Assembly (NCBI GenBank): GCA_003149735.1
Contig: QANA01000014.1
Coordinates: 1 to 15,378, forward strand
Reading direction: 5' to 3'
DNA from: Clostridiales bacterium
GTDB lineage: Bacteria > Bacillota_A > Clostridia > Christensenellales > Christensenellaceae
DNA: 15,378 nucleotides
Shown: positions 15,116 through 15,378 of the stretch, piece by piece
How positions within the stretch are numbered: the first letter of the stretch is position 1
How the letters are laid out: the number at the start of each line of letters is the position of its first letter
Translations under genes and position numbers: made by a program
Notes under the pieces: generated by a model
Told to the model about the DNA's origin: nothing
The model's input: only the letters and a program-made list of their open reading frames with translations
Databases searched by the model: none

Positions 15116-15378
15116 TTACTTTTCTTTTATCTCTTCTTGCTCCGGCTTCTTTTCTGTCAGTGAAAACAAATTCTGTGCTATTGCCCTTTGCGCACCTGCA
15201 TAAGCTGCAGCTTTCATAGACAAAACACCTATGACATATGAGGTATCCGACTGTTTCTGCAGCAAAGTAGCGGCCTCATCTTCCGAAGAATGCGCTACTG
15301 TTTTTAAAATCTGCTCATACTCTCTGCTGAAAGTGTTGAGCATTTCACTTTCGGAATATACACTAAGATAAATTTTTA
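15116..15378 (-). CDS. Unrecognised protein, C-terminal part, open at the right edge
   Basis: The frame ends with TAA at 15116-15118 and stays open to the last base of the window, so at least 86 codons are visible and the true start probably lies outside. An internal ATG at 15341-15343 has no ribosome binding site before it, which argues against a separate 75-residue gene. The visible part is mainly helical and rich in Ala, Gln and Glu. A middle section around SYVIGVLSMKAAAYAGAQ could be an amphipathic helix, and the tail is charged (EKKPEQEEIKEK). I cannot assign a family. It points the same way as the six-gene cluster, 121 nt upstream of dat. Confidence 0.6.
   Translation of the reverse strand, partial: KIYLSVYSESEMLNTFSREYEQILKTVAHSSEDEAATLLQKQSDTSYVIGVLSMKAAAYAGAQRAIAQNLFSLTEKKPEQEEIKEK

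Noticed and set aside
1..15378. CRISPR array, insertion sequence, phage or toxin-antitoxin genes
   Set aside because: No regularly spaced repeats, transposase or integrase motifs, or paired small toxin-like genes were seen in either strand.

Overview
This window looks like the chromosome of a low-to-mid GC member of the Bacillota (Firmicutes). The evidence is a hrcA-grpE-dnaK-dnaJ heat-shock operon behind a perfect CIRCE operator, a DnaK whose N-terminal domain lacks the roughly 24-residue insertion of Gram-negative DnaKs, lepA-hemW upstream in the same direction, strong AGGAGG-type ribosome binding sites, and a CCA-encoding tRNA-Met like the Bacillus one. I cannot place it more precisely. 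I see no mobile element, phage gene, CRISPR array or rRNA.

Layout. Bases 1-300 hold the 3' end of a plus-strand esterase gene. Everything else lies on the minus strand and is described here in transcription order, from high to low coordinates. At the right edge is the C-terminal end of an unrecognised gene (15116-15378). It is followed by a tightly packed six-gene cluster (14994 to 10641): a D-amino acid aminotransferase, a P1/DmpA-type aminopeptidase/amidase, a small cysteine-rich protein, an ADP-ribose pyrophosphatase-type NUDIX hydrolase, a D-2-hydroxyacid dehydrogenase and a GNAT acetyltransferase. Four of its five junctions overlap (4, 4, 10 and 47 nt) and the fifth is a 15-nt gap. A tRNA-Met(CAT) with its own promoter and terminator comes next.

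Then come lepA and hemW, which overlap by one base at TGATG. A transketolase gene follows with its own promoter, a candidate operator and a strong terminator. Last is the CIRCE-controlled hrcA-grpE-dnaK-dnaJ operon, which ends at a bidirectional terminator shared with the convergent esterase gene.

How the genes fit together. HrcA represses its own operon through CIRCE, and DnaK-DnaJ-GrpE form the chaperone cycle. A perfect 16-bp hairpin without a U-tract between dnaK and dnaJ, plus a TTG start on dnaJ, suggest DnaJ is set below DnaK. The six-gene cluster is the most interesting part. A peptidase family known to act on D- and beta-configured substrates, a D-amino acid transaminase and a D-2-hydroxyacid dehydrogenase could together release D-amino acids, deaminate them to 2-oxo acids and reduce these to D-2-hydroxy acids. 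That pathway is my inference from gene content. The window is otherwise mostly conserved housekeeping sequence.
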